DNA of 38,008 bases from the NCBI GenBank assembly GCA_022842985.1, contig JALHON010000010.1, positions 1-38,008 of the forward strand, written 5' to 3'. The notes beneath the pieces are model-generated. The model saw nothing but the letters and a program-made list of their open reading frames with translations. It was not told where the DNA came from and searched no databases. Positions 1 to 9,480 of the stretch are shown in pieces. The position numbers and the translations under genes were made by a program. Within the stretch, counting starts at the first letter, position 1; each line of letters opens with the position of its first letter. Source of the stretch: Acidobacteriota bacterium (lineage in GTDB: Bacteria > Acidobacteriota > Vicinamibacteria > Vicinamibacterales > UBA2999).

Positions 1-3000
1 GCCGGCACCGCGGCGGCCGAGATCGTGGCCCTGGCGGGGCAGGGGCAGACGCGCGCGCCTGGCGTCGAGCCGTGGTCGCCCGCCCGGCTCGCGCAGCCAC
101 TGGGCGCGGGAGCCGACATGCGCACGCTGTCGCTGTCGTCAGCCGCGCTGCTGCTGGCCGACCGCACGCAGATCCGCATGGCCGCCAACGCGCAACTGCG
201 GCTCTGTGAATCGCAGCCCGCGCGCACTCTGCTCGAACTGATGGCCGGACGTGTGTGGGCGCGCACGAAGAAGACGCCGGCCGCGCTGCAACTGCAGACG
301 CCCGCCGCCGTGGCGGTCGTGCGCGGCACCGACTGGGACGTCGAGGTGGAGGCGGGAGGACGGACGACGCTGACCGTGCTCTCGGGGCTCGTGGAGCTGT
401 CGAACGCATTCGGCCGCGTCGACCTCGGGCCGGCGGAGCAGGGCGTCGTCGAACCCGGGCAGGCGCCGGTGAAGCGCCTGCTGGTCCGTCCACGCGAACG
501 CGTGCAGTGGGTCATGGCCTATCCGGGCAACACCACGCGCTGGGCGGAGTTCCAGCCCGCGAACATCCCCGCACCGCTCGCGGCGGTGCGCGCGGACCTG
601 CGGAGCGGCCAGTGGGTCAGCGCCCGGACACGTCTCGTGGCCCTGCCTGCGGCTCAGCGGGGCGCCGTGGCGGACCTGGTGCTCGCGGATCTGGAGGTCT
701 TCGATGGGCGCCTCGACATCGCGGAACGCCGCCTGGAGAGCGCCTGGCAGCGGACGAAGGACCCACGCCTCGCCGCCCGGCGGGCCGATCTGCTGATGGC
801 GCTCGACCGCAATGCCGAGGCGCGCACGTGGATCGAGACCACACGTTCGGCGGCGCCCGAGGCCGTGGAACTGCTGCTGGCCGATGCCGACTGGCATCGC
901 CTGGAGGGACAGGGCACGGCGGCGATCGCCCTCTATCGGGAAGCCCTCGCTCGCGCCGGGGGCGACGAGCTGCGTGCGCACGCCAGCTGGAGCCTGGGCC
1001 GCGCGCTGCAGGAGCGCGGCGACCTCCGGGCCGCCCGTTCGGCCCTGGCGCGCGCCGTGGCGCTCGCGCCCGACAATCCCGCATACCGCGGCGAGCAGGC
1101 CACCGCGGCCACCGAAGGGCTGCGCCTCGCCGACGCCCGTGCCGGCTTCGACGCGGCCCTGGCCCAGGCCGCCGACGACTACGTGAGCCTTGCGGGTGCG
1201 GGCCTGCTGGCGTTGACACGCGGCGACGCCGAGGCCGCGCGCGCGCAGCTGCTCAAGGCCCTCGTCATCGAACCGCGCTACGCCCGCGCGCACGTGTGGC
1301 TGGCCGAGGCCGAGTACCAGCTCGGCGAGCGGGCGGCGGCGCTCGACTCGCTCGAACGCGCGCGCCTCGCCGATCCGAAGGATCCGCTGCCATGGCAGGT
1401 CGAAGCCATGCTGCGCAACGACAGCGGCGAACCCGCGCAGGCGATCGCGGCCGCCCGCGAGGCGCTGACGCGGCTGCCCAATCTCAAGTCGCTCAACCCG
1501 CTGGCGTCGGACAGCCAGGGCTCGGCCAACCTCGGCAAGGCGCTCGGCGACGTCGGCATGGAGAACTGGGCGCGGGCGTATTCGAACGCGTCCTACTTTC
1601 CGCTCTGGGCCGGCAGCCACTTCTTCATGGCCGACCGCTACGAGAGCGACTTCAACCGCCGCTCCGAGCTGTTCCAGGGGTACTTGACCGACCCGACGGT
1701 GTTCGGCGCGAGCGACAAACGCGCGCCGCTGCTGCTCTCGACCGGGCGCGAATGGAACGCCACGACGAGCGCCGAGCGTAACCCGCTGCGCCACACGGCC
1801 ACGGCCGATCTGGGGCACCGCGGCTTCGCCGCCGGTCCCATGCCCGTGTCATGGCTCGTGCGCGTGAACGACGTGGAGATGTGGCCGCGCCAGGGCCCGG
1901 CGGCGTCCCGCTACCGGCTCGGATCGCCCGGGATCGATGTGGCCCTGGGCGCGCGGCCGAACGAGAGCCTGGCGCTGTTCCTGCTCCATGGCGACACCGC
2001 TCTCGCCTACCGCTTTCCCGAGGGGCTCGACCTCGGCAACGACATCACCTTCACCGGCGAAGCCGAGACCCGCACACGCCGCACCGACGCCGGCGCGTCG
2101 TGGCGCTGGTCGGCGCGGAGCCAGACGTGGCTGAAGGCCCACACCGGCCGCCAGACGTCGAGTCTCGTGCTCGACGACAGACGCTTCGGGCCGCAGGACT
2201 ATCGCTACACCGCCGACGAGCAGGGCGTCTTCCTGCACCACACCGTGCTCCTCGGCAGCCACCGCGTGAGCGGCGGCTGGGAGTCGGTCAGCCGCGACAC
2301 CCGCAGCGCGATCACCGACGCCGCCGTGGCGAGCCCGCGCACGAACACCGAGCGCTACGACCAGCCGTGGATCGCGAGCGAATGGCGTCGCGGCGCCTGG
2401 AGCCTGATGGCCGAAGCGTACTGGCCACGATTCACGACCGCGCAGAGCGATCGGTTCACCGACCCGGCGGGACAGGACCTGCTCGACCCGAAGCTCGACG
2501 CCGCCGCCCACCGCCGCCGCCCGCAGCCCCGCCTGGGCGCGAGTGTGCGTCTGGGGCCCGGACGCGCCCTGCACTGGGCCTATCAGGAAAGCCTGCGCGC
2601 GCCGGGCACGCACACGCTCGCCCCGGTCGCCACCGGCGCCATTCCCCTCGACAACCAATACATGCTCGCCGGCAGCCGGGCGCGCAAGCAGGCCGTACAG
2701 CTCGACTGGGAACTCGGCCCGGCCACGTTCGTCGGCGCCAGCCTGGCGGGTCAGCGCATCGACAATCTGGTCGCGCAGGACGGACGGCTCTTCGCGCAGA
2801 ACACCGGGGCCCTCTTCGACAACGTCGCAACGATTGCGCCCGTGGTGCTCAACGCGCAGACCACGCTCAACACCTACGAGGAGACGCCGATCTTCAGCCG
2901 CGGCGACCTGACGCAGACCATGGTGTCGGTCAACCGCCTGATCGGGGCACGCTGGAGCGCGTTCGGCCACTACATCCATTCCGACTCGCGCAACACGAAC

Positions 3001-3288
3001 CCGCGCTTTGCCGACAACCTGCTGCCCGGCTTCGCGCGTCACGTCTTCCTGGGCCAGACGACCTGGCGGCACGCGGCGCGCCGCTTCTCGCTGTTGCGGA
3101 TGACACACCGCGGCTTGCGCTACCGCGACGAGGCCAACACGGCGGAGCGCCTGCCCGGCTGGAGCCTGGCGCTGGCGCACCGATGGGAATCACCAGGCCG
3201 ACGCTGGAGCTTCACGGGTACCGTGCAGTCGGACCTGCGCCGCGGCGAGCGGCCGACGTTGTGGGCGCTCGTGCGGTACCGGGACTGA
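1..3288 (+). CDS. FecR-domain / TPR / outer-membrane beta-barrel-like protein (5' end outside window)
   Basis: ORF open to the left edge (frame 1; track starts at an internal GTG, 25). FecR-like segment (LELMAGRVWARTKK..LQLQTPAAVAVVRGTDWDVEVE), then TPR-like repeats, then ~500 aa of alternating aromatic/polar barrel-like sequence. Confidence 0.8.
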   Translation, partial: AGTAAAEIVALAGQGQTRAPGVEPWSPARLAQPLGAGADMRTLSLSSAALLLADRTQIRMAANAQLRLCESQPARTLLELMAGRVWARTKKTPAALQLQTPAAVAVVRGTDWDVEVEAGGRTTLTVLSGLVELSNAFGRVDLGPAEQGVVEPGQAPVKRLLVRPRERVQWVMAYPGNTTRWAEFQPANIPAPLAAVRADLRSGQWVSARTRLVALPAAQRGAVADLVLADLEVFDGRLDIAERRLESAWQRTKDPRLAARRADLLMALDRNAEARTWIETTRSAAPEAVELLLADADWHRLEGQGTAAIALYREALARAGGDELRAHASWSLGRALQERGDLRAARSALARAVALAPDNPAYRGEQATAATEGLRLADARAGFDAALAQAADDYVSLAGAGLLALTRGDAEAARAQLLKALVIEPRYARAHVWLAEAEYQLGERAAALDSLERARLADPKDPLPWQVEAMLRNDSGEPAQAIAAAREALTRLPNLKSLNPLASDSQGSANLGKALGDVGMENWARAYSNASYFPLWAGSHFFMADRYESDFNRRSELFQGYLTDPTVFGASDKRAPLLLSTGREWNATTSAERNPLRHTATADLGHRGFAAGPMPVSWLVRVNDVEMWPRQGPAASRYRLGSPGIDVALGARPNESLALFLLHGDTALAYRFPEGLDLGNDITFTGEAETRTRRTDAGASWRWSARSQTWLKAHTGRQTSSLVLDDRRFGPQDYRYTADEQGVFLHHTVLLGSHRVSGGWESVSRDTRSAITDAAVASPRTNTERYDQPWIASEWRRGAWSLMAEAYWPRFTTAQSDRFTDPAGQDLLDPKLDAAAHRRRPQPRLGASVRLGPGRALHWAYQESLRAPGTHTLAPVATGAIPLDNQYMLAGSRARKQAVQLDWELGPATFVGASLAGQRIDNLVAQDGRLFAQNTGALFDNVATIAPVVLNAQTTLNTYEETPIFSRGDLTQTMVSVNRLIGARWSAFGHYIHSDSRNTNPRFADNLLPGFARHVFLGQTTWRHAARRFSLLRMTHRGLRYRDEANTAERLPGWSLALAHRWESPGRRWSFTGTVQSDLRRGERPTLWALVRYRD

Positions 3289-3318
3289 CACCGGCCGGGT
3301 TCGCGTGCGGCGAGCACG

Positions 3319-4665
3319 TCAGGTGCGGCCTGGCGACACTGCCACCACCGTGGCCTGCACCGCATCGCCGAGCCGCGCCGCGATGCGGTCGATGTCGTCG
3401 GCGGTGGCGTTGTAGGGCGGCGCGACGATCGCGTGGTCGCCGAGACGGCCATCGATGGTGCCGCTGCTCGGATACACCGCCAGGCCATGCGCGAGCGCGA
3501 CCCGCTTGAGGCGCGCGGCGAACTGCACCGCGGGGTCGAACGGCGCGAGCGTGTCGCGATCGGCCACGAACTCGACCGCCTGGAACAGCCCGCGCCCGCG
3601 GATGTCGGCCACGTGTGGATGCGCGCCGAGGCGATCCCGCAGCGCGCCCATGAGCATCTCCCCGAGCCGGCGAACGTTCGCGACCAGATCCTCCTCGGCG
3701 ATGATCCGCTGCACCTCGAGCGCCGCGGCACACGCCACCGGATGCGCCTGGAACGTATGGCCGTGCGCGAAGGCGCCACTGCCCTGTTCGAGGGCCGCCA
3801 TCACACGCCGCGAGACGAGCATCGCGCCGAGCGGCAGATACCCGGCGCCGAGGCCCTTGGCCACAGCCTGCAGGTCGGGCGTGACGCCTTCCTGCTCCCA
3901 CGTGTGCATCGTGCCGCAGCGGCCCATGCCGCCCATGATCTCGTCCAGGATGAGCAGCGCGCCGTGGCGATCGCACACCTCGCGCATGGCCGCGAAGTAC
4001 CCGGGCTCGGCGGCCACGCAGCCGGCACTCGCCCCCACGACCGGCTCGGCGATGAAGGCGATGACCGTGCCCGGCCCCACGCGCTGGAACTCGGCCTCGA
4101 GCTCGGCGGCGAGCCGCGCCACGTACTGCGCGCTCGATTCGTGCGCCGGCTTGTGGCGGAAGGCGAAACACGGCGAGACGTGGCTCACGTGCGGCATGAG
4201 CATCGGCTCGTAGAAGCCGCGCCGGGCGGGATGTCCGCCCACTGAGAGCGCGCCGAACGTGTTGCCGTGGTAACTCTGGCGCCGGGCGATGAAGTGGAGC
4301 CGATCGGGCTCGCCGATCTCCACGAAGTACTGCCGCGCCATCTTCATGCAGGCTTCGACGGCTTCGGAGCCCGACGACACGAAGTACGCATGCGACAGCC
4401 CGCCCGGTTCATGCCCCACGAGCGTGTCGGCGAGCGCCTCAGCCGCCTCACACGTGAAGAACGACGTGTGCACGTAGGCGAGCGCGGAGGCCTGCCGGGT
4501 CATCGCGTCCACGACACGCTGCTGCCCGTGCCCGAGGCACGCCACCGCGGCGCCGCCCGACGCATCGATCACGGTGCGGCCATCGGCAAGCGTGATGGTG
4601 ATGCCCTCACCGCGCACGGCGAGGTCGAAGGACTGGCGGGTGGACCTGTGCAGGACGTGCGACAT
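3319..4665 (-). CDS. Class III (PLP-dependent) aminotransferase
   Basis: MSHVLHRSTRQSFDLAV.. with YFVSSGSEAVEACMKMARQY, LILDEIMGGMGRCGTMHTWE, AVAKGLGAGYLPLGA (PLP-Lys region), HGHTFQAHPVACAAAL. Start trimmed to ATG (cat 4663-4665). Confidence 0.93.
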   Translation of the reverse strand: MSHVLHRSTRQSFDLAVRGEGITITLADGRTVIDASGGAAVACLGHGQQRVVDAMTRQASALAYVHTSFFTCEAAEALADTLVGHEPGGLSHAYFVSSGSEAVEACMKMARQYFVEIGEPDRLHFIARRQSYHGNTFGALSVGGHPARRGFYEPMLMPHVSHVSPCFAFRHKPAHESSAQYVARLAAELEAEFQRVGPGTVIAFIAEPVVGASAGCVAAEPGYFAAMREVCDRHGALLILDEIMGGMGRCGTMHTWEQEGVTPDLQAVAKGLGAGYLPLGAMLVSRRVMAALEQGSGAFAHGHTFQAHPVACAAALEVQRIIAEEDLVANVRRLGEMLMGALRDRLGAHPHVADIRGRGLFQAVEFVADRDTLAPFDPAVQFAARLKRVALAHGLAVYPSSGTIDGRLGDHAIVAPPYNATADDIDRIAARLGDAVQATVVAVSPGRT

Positions 4666-4670
4666 CGCGG

Positions 4671-6779
4671 CTACCGCGCGGCCAGCGGCACCGGCTCCGG
4701 CGCCGGCGCCACGTCCACGAGGGCGTCGTAGAACGTGGCGGCGTTGCCCATGTCGGCGAGCCGCTGCGACGTCACCTGATTGGCGTTCGTGCCATCCGGC
4801 GTGAGCTTGCGCCACCAGAGCGACACGGCCACGACGCAGCCCGGCCGCGCCTTGTCGTTCACCCGGGCACGCGCGCCGAAGGCACCACGGTCGTTGAAGA
4901 TGCGCACCCAGTCGCCCGGCTTGATGCCACGCGGCGCCGCGTCGTCCGGATGGATGTCGAGGTGCGGCTCCTTCTCGGCGTCGAGGAAAAGCGGCAGGTT
5001 GGCGAACGTCGAGTTCAGCAGATGCCGCTGCGGCGGCGAGATGATGGCGAGCGGATAGGTCTTCGCGCGCGCCGGATCGCTCTGCACGGATTCGATGGGC
5101 GGCGTGAACGTGGGCAGCGGGTCGAGGCCCATTGCCTTCGCCGTCTCGCTGTAGAACTCACACTTCCCCGACGGGGTCGGGAAACCGCCCTCGGCAAACG
5201 GCGCGTAGATCTCGGGCACGTTCAGCCGCTGCCAGCCCTGCGCCTGCAGCGTCTCGAAGGTGATACCGGCCATACGCGGATGCGTCGTGTTCAGCGTCTG
5301 CCTGATGAGCGTTTCGTCGTCGTCGTAGAGCGCTGGCTCCGTGAGCCCCATGGCCTTCGCGATGCGGCGGAACACCTCGGTGTTCGGCAGCGCCTCGCCC
5401 ACGGGCGCGATCGCGGGCTGGTTGAGCAGCACGTAAAGGTGCCCGTACGACTTGTGGAGATCGAGGCACTCGAGCTGCGTCGTGGCCGGCAGGAAGATGT
5501 CGGCGTAGTCGGCGGTGTCGGTGAAGAAGACGTCGTGGACGACGGTGAACAGATCCGGCCGCGAGAAGCCGCGCACGACCTTCTCCGAATCCGGCGCCAC
5601 GCAGACCGGGTTCGAGTTGTAGACGAAGAGCGCCTTGATGGCCGGCGTGGCGTCGAGCAGCGCGTCGCCGATCGAGCTCGTGTTGATGGTGCGCGGACGC
5701 CGCCCGGCCAGCAGATCGGGGCGCTCGAGCGCGGCCGTGTTCATGCCGTAGAAGTCGCTCGTGCTGAGCAGCACGCCGCCAGCCGGATCGCGCCACGCGC
5801 CGACGAGCGCCGGCAGGCAGGTGATGGCGCGCACGGCCGCACCGCCGCCGAAGTGCCGCTGCAGGCCGTAGTTCACACGGATCGCGGCCGGACGCGTGGT
5901 GGCGTAATCGCGCGCGAGCTGCACGATCGTGGCGGCCGGAATGCCGCAGATCGCGGCCGCGTGTTCGGGCGGGTACTCCTTCACACGTTCGGCGAGCGCA
6001 TCGAAGCCCACCGTGTATTTCGCGACGTAGTCAGCGTCGTGCAGGCCTTCCCCGATGATGACGTGCATCATCGCCAGCGCGAGCGCCGCGTCAGTGCCTG
6101 GCGTGACGGCGATGTGGTCGGTGCCCTTCTCCGCCGTGAGGCTGCGATACGGATCGATGACCACCACGCGCGCGCCCTGACGTTTGGCTTCCTGCACGCG
6201 CGACCAGTAGTGCAAGTTGGACGTAATCGGGTTCGAGCCCCAGATGAGGATGAGCTTCGCGCCGTCCACCCGTTCCGGGTCCATGCCCACGCCGGCCCCG
6301 AGCGTGAGCTTGATGCCCACCTTGCCGGCCGACGAGCAGAGCGTGCGATCGAGCAGCGACGCGCCGAGGTGGTTGAAGAAGCGGCGGTCCATGCCGGCGA
6401 AGTTCAGCAGGCCCATCGTGCCGGCGTAGCTGTACGGGCAGATCCCTTCGGCCCCGTCCGGCGAGTCGATGATCGCCTGGAACTTCGCGGCGATGGTGGC
6501 CACGGCCTCATCCCACGAGATGCGCTCCCACGAGCCCTTGCCCGGGCCCTTGCCGCCGACGCGGCGATGCGGGTGCACGACGCGGTCGGCCGCGTAGGTG
6601 CGGTCGAGATACCGCGACACCTTGGTGCAGAGCGCGCCATCGGTCCACGGGTGGTCCTTCTGCCCCGCCACCTTGATGGCGACACCGTTCTGCACCGTGG
6701 TTTCGAGCGCGCACGTATCGGGACAGTCGTGCGGGCAGGCGCCCTTCACGACGCGGATGTCGGCGGCCGGCGAGGTCAT
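4671..6779 (-). CDS. Molybdopterin-dependent oxidoreductase with N-terminal [4Fe-4S] motif
   Basis: CPHDCPDTCALET..DGALCTK Fe-S motif; ILIWGSNPITSNLHYW, PATTQLECLDLHKSYGH, molydopterin dinucleotide-binding C-terminus (DWVRIFNDRGAFGARARV). Alternative start at 6791. Confidence 0.92.
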   Translation of the reverse strand: MTSPAADIRVVKGACPHDCPDTCALETTVQNGVAIKVAGQKDHPWTDGALCTKVSRYLDRTYAADRVVHPHRRVGGKGPGKGSWERISWDEAVATIAAKFQAIIDSPDGAEGICPYSYAGTMGLLNFAGMDRRFFNHLGASLLDRTLCSSAGKVGIKLTLGAGVGMDPERVDGAKLILIWGSNPITSNLHYWSRVQEAKRQGARVVVIDPYRSLTAEKGTDHIAVTPGTDAALALAMMHVIIGEGLHDADYVAKYTVGFDALAERVKEYPPEHAAAICGIPAATIVQLARDYATTRPAAIRVNYGLQRHFGGGAAVRAITCLPALVGAWRDPAGGVLLSTSDFYGMNTAALERPDLLAGRRPRTINTSSIGDALLDATPAIKALFVYNSNPVCVAPDSEKVVRGFSRPDLFTVVHDVFFTDTADYADIFLPATTQLECLDLHKSYGHLYVLLNQPAIAPVGEALPNTEVFRRIAKAMGLTEPALYDDDETLIRQTLNTTHPRMAGITFETLQAQGWQRLNVPEIYAPFAEGGFPTPSGKCEFYSETAKAMGLDPLPTFTPPIESVQSDPARAKTYPLAIISPPQRHLLNSTFANLPLFLDAEKEPHLDIHPDDAAPRGIKPGDWVRIFNDRGAFGARARVNDKARPGCVVAVSLWWRKLTPDGTNANQVTSQRLADMGNAATFYDALVDVAPAPEPVPLAAR

Positions 6780-6877
6780 GCCTTTGAGCATAGTCCGAGT
6801 GGCCGCCTCGCCCGGAGCGCGGCGCGGGACCCACGTCGCGCTACGATAGAATCACGCCCCCTTCGAGGGAGGAGTCC

Positions 6878-9469
6878 ATGCGACGGTTCGTCGTGCCCGT
6901 TCTACTTGGCCTGCTGGTCGCCGGCTCGCCGCTCTACGCACAACGGCTGCCTTCGGTCACGCCGCTCCCGTCGTGGGGGCCGAATGGCTACGTCGGGTCA
7001 CTCGTCCGCAGTGGCGGCCGTGTCTTCCTGAGTGGCACCTTCAACTACGTCGGCCCGCCGACCGGGGGCCTGGCCACCATCGAAGCGGTCGACGATGCCG
7101 ACGTCCGGACAGTGGCTCCGCTGCCCGGCTGGGTGGAGCACCTGGAGTCCGACGGCGCCGGTGGATGGCTGGCCATCGTCCAGCCGTACCGAGGCGCTGC
7201 ATGGCGACTCTTGCACCTTGGCGCCGACCGGGCGCCGCTCGCCGGATGGGTGGAACCTGTCTTCACGTCTCGGTCGCCAGACTTCGCGCCCCGGCCACTC
7301 GCCGTGGCGGTGACGGGCTCGCGGGTCTTCGTGGCGGGCACGTTCTCCACTGTGAACGGCGTTACGCGCAGGGGGTTGGCGGCACTCGATCTCGCGACAG
7401 GCGCGGTGCTGTCCTGGGATCCGCGCATCGACGAGCGGCCGGGGTTCAACACCGATTCTGTGGGTCAGCTCGCAGTGTCCGACGGCGTCGTGTACGCCGC
7501 GCAGGGAATCGCGTCGGTGGGCGGCATCTCGCGCAACGACGCCGCGGGGTTCACGGTGGATTCGGCCGCCCTCACGCCGTTCGCGCCAGCGCCCTGCCCC
7601 GGCCAGAACACATGGATCGATTCTCTGCGTGCCTCGGCGGGACGCGTCTACCGGCGCTGCCTGCCGGGACTCGGAAGCACGGCGGTCGTATTCGACGCAC
7701 TCGACGCCAACGGCGCCCCCTTGCCCTCCTGGACCTCGCCGGCCAGCGTGTGGCGGCTGCTGCTGGCGACCCCCACAGCCGTCTACGCCGCGAGCAACAC
7801 CCAGCGCATGCTGGCACTCGATCCCCTGACCGGCTCCCCTATGCCCTGGGCCAATCCGGCGGTGGACGCTACCGCCGCCGTCGTCGCGGGCAGCCGCATC
7901 TACGTCATCGGCACCTTCGGGGCCACTACGCCCCACCGCGTCGGCGCGATCGACGTCGCAACGGGCGCCGTACTGGACTGGGCGCAGACCTGCGACTTCC
8001 CGCGGACGCTGGCGGCCGACGGCGAGCGCGTGGCCGTGGGCACGCACAGCGTGGGTGGAGTCTTCGCGAATGGCCTGGCGGCGATTGACGTCGGCACGGG
8101 CCGTCCCGCGCGCGTGCCAGATGTCGGCAACGCTGCGATCGGCGCGATGCATGCGTTCGGTGACGTCGTCGTGGCGGTGGTGACGGACGGCGCCGGGCAG
8201 AAGCTGCGGGCGTTCTCGGCGTCAACGGCCATGTGGTTCCCTTGGGAACTGCCGATCGAGGGCAGTGTCACCACCATGACAGCCACCGACCGCGCGCTGT
8301 ACGTCGGCGGTTTCCTCGGCGCATTGGGCGGCGTGCCCACGCCGGGCCTGGGCGCCGTGGACCTGGCGACCGGCGCGGTGACGCCGCTGTCGGTGAGGCC
8401 CATCAGCAGCCTGGTTGCTCTCGGTGCGTCTCAGGGCATCCTCTACGCGTTTGGCGTGGCCTCGCCGACGGCGTCGCCGACAATGGCCTTCGACACGACC
8501 ACCGGAAGCCGCCGGGGATTCAACCCCACGCCTCCGCCCGGTCGAGTCGCCGGCTTCGCGTTCGCACCAGGCCGTGTGCTGACGGTCGGATCGGTCAACG
8601 ATCCGCTCATGGCCGCCGAGTGGTACGCGCTCGATGGCGGCGCGCCTATCGACGTGGGTAACACCGCCGCGCTCGACTTCGAGGGTTGGAACGTGTCGCA
8701 GTCCGGAAGTGTGATCGCCCTCACGGGACGCCGCATCAATTCGCCGCGCGCAGCCATCCTGGACGCGGTCTCGGGACGGGCCGCGGCCTGGGACCCGGGC
8801 ACCGGGGAGTCCGGCTTCGGATTCGGCACGGTCCTCGCCACACGGGGATTCGTGGTGCTGGCCGGACAGTTTTTTGCGGCGGGCGGACGTGCTGCGTTCA
8901 ATCTTGCAATCTTCCCCAGCCTGCGCGTGACGGCGCCGACATCTGTGAGCGCCGCCGTCTCGGGAGTTACCGCCACCGTCCGCTGGCAGCCGGGGGCCGC
9001 GCCGGCCGCCACGTCCTACGTCGTCGAAGCGGGCACGGCGCCGGGTGCCGCCGACCTCGCGCGCTTCTCCGTGGGCGCGGCCACCGAGGTTTCGGGCACG
9101 CTGCCGCCAGGACGCTACTACGTGCGTGTCTACGGCGTGGACGACGAGGGCGAGAGCGTCGCCTCGCAGGAGGTTCAGCTGCAGGTGCCCTCAGGTATCG
9201 CGCTGCCGGCCGCACCCGGCATGCTGACCTCGGCCGTGAACGGGACGGTCGTCACGCTGGCGTGGGGAGCCGCGAGCGGTGCTGTGGCTTACGTGATCGA
9301 GGCGGGCACCGTCAGCGGCGCCGCGAACATCGGCTCGTTCCCACTGGCGGGTACCGGCACCTCGTTCAGTGCGGCGGTGCCCCCGGGTACCTACTACGTG
9401 CGCCTGCGCGGCGTGAACGCAGCGGGCGCCGGGCCGCCGTCGAACGAGGTGGTCGTCGTCGTGCCGTAG
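6878..9469 (+). CDS. Secreted beta-propeller-like protein with two C-terminal fibronectin type III-like domains
   Basis: Signal peptide MRRFVVPVLLGLLVAGSPLYAQ; repeated propeller-like blades (GLAALDLATGAVLSWDP, VGAIDVATGAVLDW); two Fn3-like modules ending PPGRYYVRVYGV and PPGTYYVRLRGV; SD gaggGAGGAGtccATG. Confidence 0.85.
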   Translation: MRRFVVPVLLGLLVAGSPLYAQRLPSVTPLPSWGPNGYVGSLVRSGGRVFLSGTFNYVGPPTGGLATIEAVDDADVRTVAPLPGWVEHLESDGAGGWLAIVQPYRGAAWRLLHLGADRAPLAGWVEPVFTSRSPDFAPRPLAVAVTGSRVFVAGTFSTVNGVTRRGLAALDLATGAVLSWDPRIDERPGFNTDSVGQLAVSDGVVYAAQGIASVGGISRNDAAGFTVDSAALTPFAPAPCPGQNTWIDSLRASAGRVYRRCLPGLGSTAVVFDALDANGAPLPSWTSPASVWRLLLATPTAVYAASNTQRMLALDPLTGSPMPWANPAVDATAAVVAGSRIYVIGTFGATTPHRVGAIDVATGAVLDWAQTCDFPRTLAADGERVAVGTHSVGGVFANGLAAIDVGTGRPARVPDVGNAAIGAMHAFGDVVVAVVTDGAGQKLRAFSASTAMWFPWELPIEGSVTTMTATDRALYVGGFLGALGGVPTPGLGAVDLATGAVTPLSVRPISSLVALGASQGILYAFGVASPTASPTMAFDTTTGSRRGFNPTPPPGRVAGFAFAPGRVLTVGSVNDPLMAAEWYALDGGAPIDVGNTAALDFEGWNVSQSGSVIALTGRRINSPRAAILDAVSGRAAAWDPGTGESGFGFGTVLATRGFVVLAGQFFAAGGRAAFNLAIFPSLRVTAPTSVSAAVSGVTATVRWQPGAAPAATSYVVEAGTAPGAADLARFSVGAATEVSGTLPPGRYYVRVYGVDDEGESVASQEVQLQVPSGIALPAAPGMLTSAVNGTVVTLAWGAASGAVAYVIEAGTVSGAANIGSFPLAGTGTSFSAAVPPGTYYVRLRGVNAAGAGPPSNEVVVVVP

Positions 9470-9480
9470 GGCGGCACCCC

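Noticed and set aside
6828-6839. GACCCACGTCGC upstream of the 6878 propeller gene as a third copy of the bipartite motif
   Set aside because: The blocks abut instead of being separated by the conserved spacing, and only fragments match.
4950-7031. 693-aa + strand ORF opposite the molybdopterin oxidoreductase
   Set aside because: High-GC shadow ORF: low-complexity Arg/His/Val-rich translation with no domain, antisense to a clear gene.
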